From NCBI GenBank assembly GCA_014549065.1, contig JACDOX010000105.1, positions 2,140,406 to 2,204,405 of the forward strand: a stretch of DNA of 64,000 bases, written 5' to 3'. Below the pieces are notes generated by a model, which worked only from the letters and a program-made list of their open reading frames with translations, was not told where the DNA came from and did not search any database. Of the stretch, positions 63,911 to 64,000 are shown one piece after another; position 1 is the first letter of the stretch, and each line of letters begins with the position of its first letter. Both the position numbers and the translations under genes were made by a program. This DNA is from Cardinalis cardinalis (Eukaryota > Chordata > Aves > Passeriformes > Cardinalidae).

Positions 63911-64000
63911 TTCACATCTTGGCCACATCCTTCCCCAGCTCTTCAAGGCTGGACATGAGGAGCTGTCTACAGTCAGCATTTCTAAGCTATATTATTATTG

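Larger units (their letters stand above)
50751..64000 (-). other. CLIC5 intron 1 (5' end outside window)
   Basis: At least 13250 bases lie upstream of exon 2 with no recognisable first coding exon on the minus strand. I looked for the short CLIC5A first exon ending in ELFVK and a GT donor and did not find it. The stretch contains three CR1 fragments, two old palindromic repeats (55.9 and 59.6 kb), an (AT)n run at 57.2 kb and AT-rich sequence at 63.83-63.91 kb. The true first exon, either the short one or the longer alternative used by CLIC5B, presumably lies to the right. Confidence 0.65.

Overview
The window looks like nuclear DNA of a bird, most likely a songbird. There is one intron-split vertebrate gene, several CR1 retrotransposon fragments (some keeping the CR1 3' tail built on repeats of ATTCTATG), and a solo LTR that resembles one I associate with passerines. 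The base composition is AT-rich. Single N bases are scattered throughout. No prokaryotic gene organisation, CRISPR array or RNA gene was recognised.

The only protein-coding gene I can support is on the minus strand: five consecutive exons of a chloride intracellular channel gene, best matched to CLIC5. In gene order they lie at 50750-50641, 50302-50177, 48840-48734, 29849-29668 and 27418-27251. All junctions have AG acceptors and GT donors, all phases join, and the exons encode 230 residues ending at a TAA. With the missing first exon (about 21 residues in CLIC5A) this gives the family length of about 251 residues. The first exon was not found between 50751 and 64000, so it probably lies beyond the right edge.

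Layout: 1 to about 26.7 kb is the region downstream of CLIC5. It holds three microsatellites in the first 2.6 kb, four CR1 fragments, one solo LTR, CpG-enriched patches, a pyrimidine tract and strong inverted repeats. In human, CLIC5 lies next to RUNX2, so this may be the CLIC5-RUNX2 interval, but nothing in the sequence proves that. From 26.7 to 50.75 kb is the CLIC5 body with introns of 2249, 18884, 1336 and 338 bp (3' to 5'). From 50.75 to 64 kb is intron 1.

The introns carry six more CR1 fragments and several very old palindromic repeats with a core like CCATTGACTTCAATGGG. No wholly new system is visible. The best second looks are the inverted repeats at 448-540 and 16741-16868, a possible antisense terminal exon near 36.5 kb, three NF-kB-like sites at 21.75 kb, and possible conserved regulatory elements near 13, 20 and 43.7 kb.
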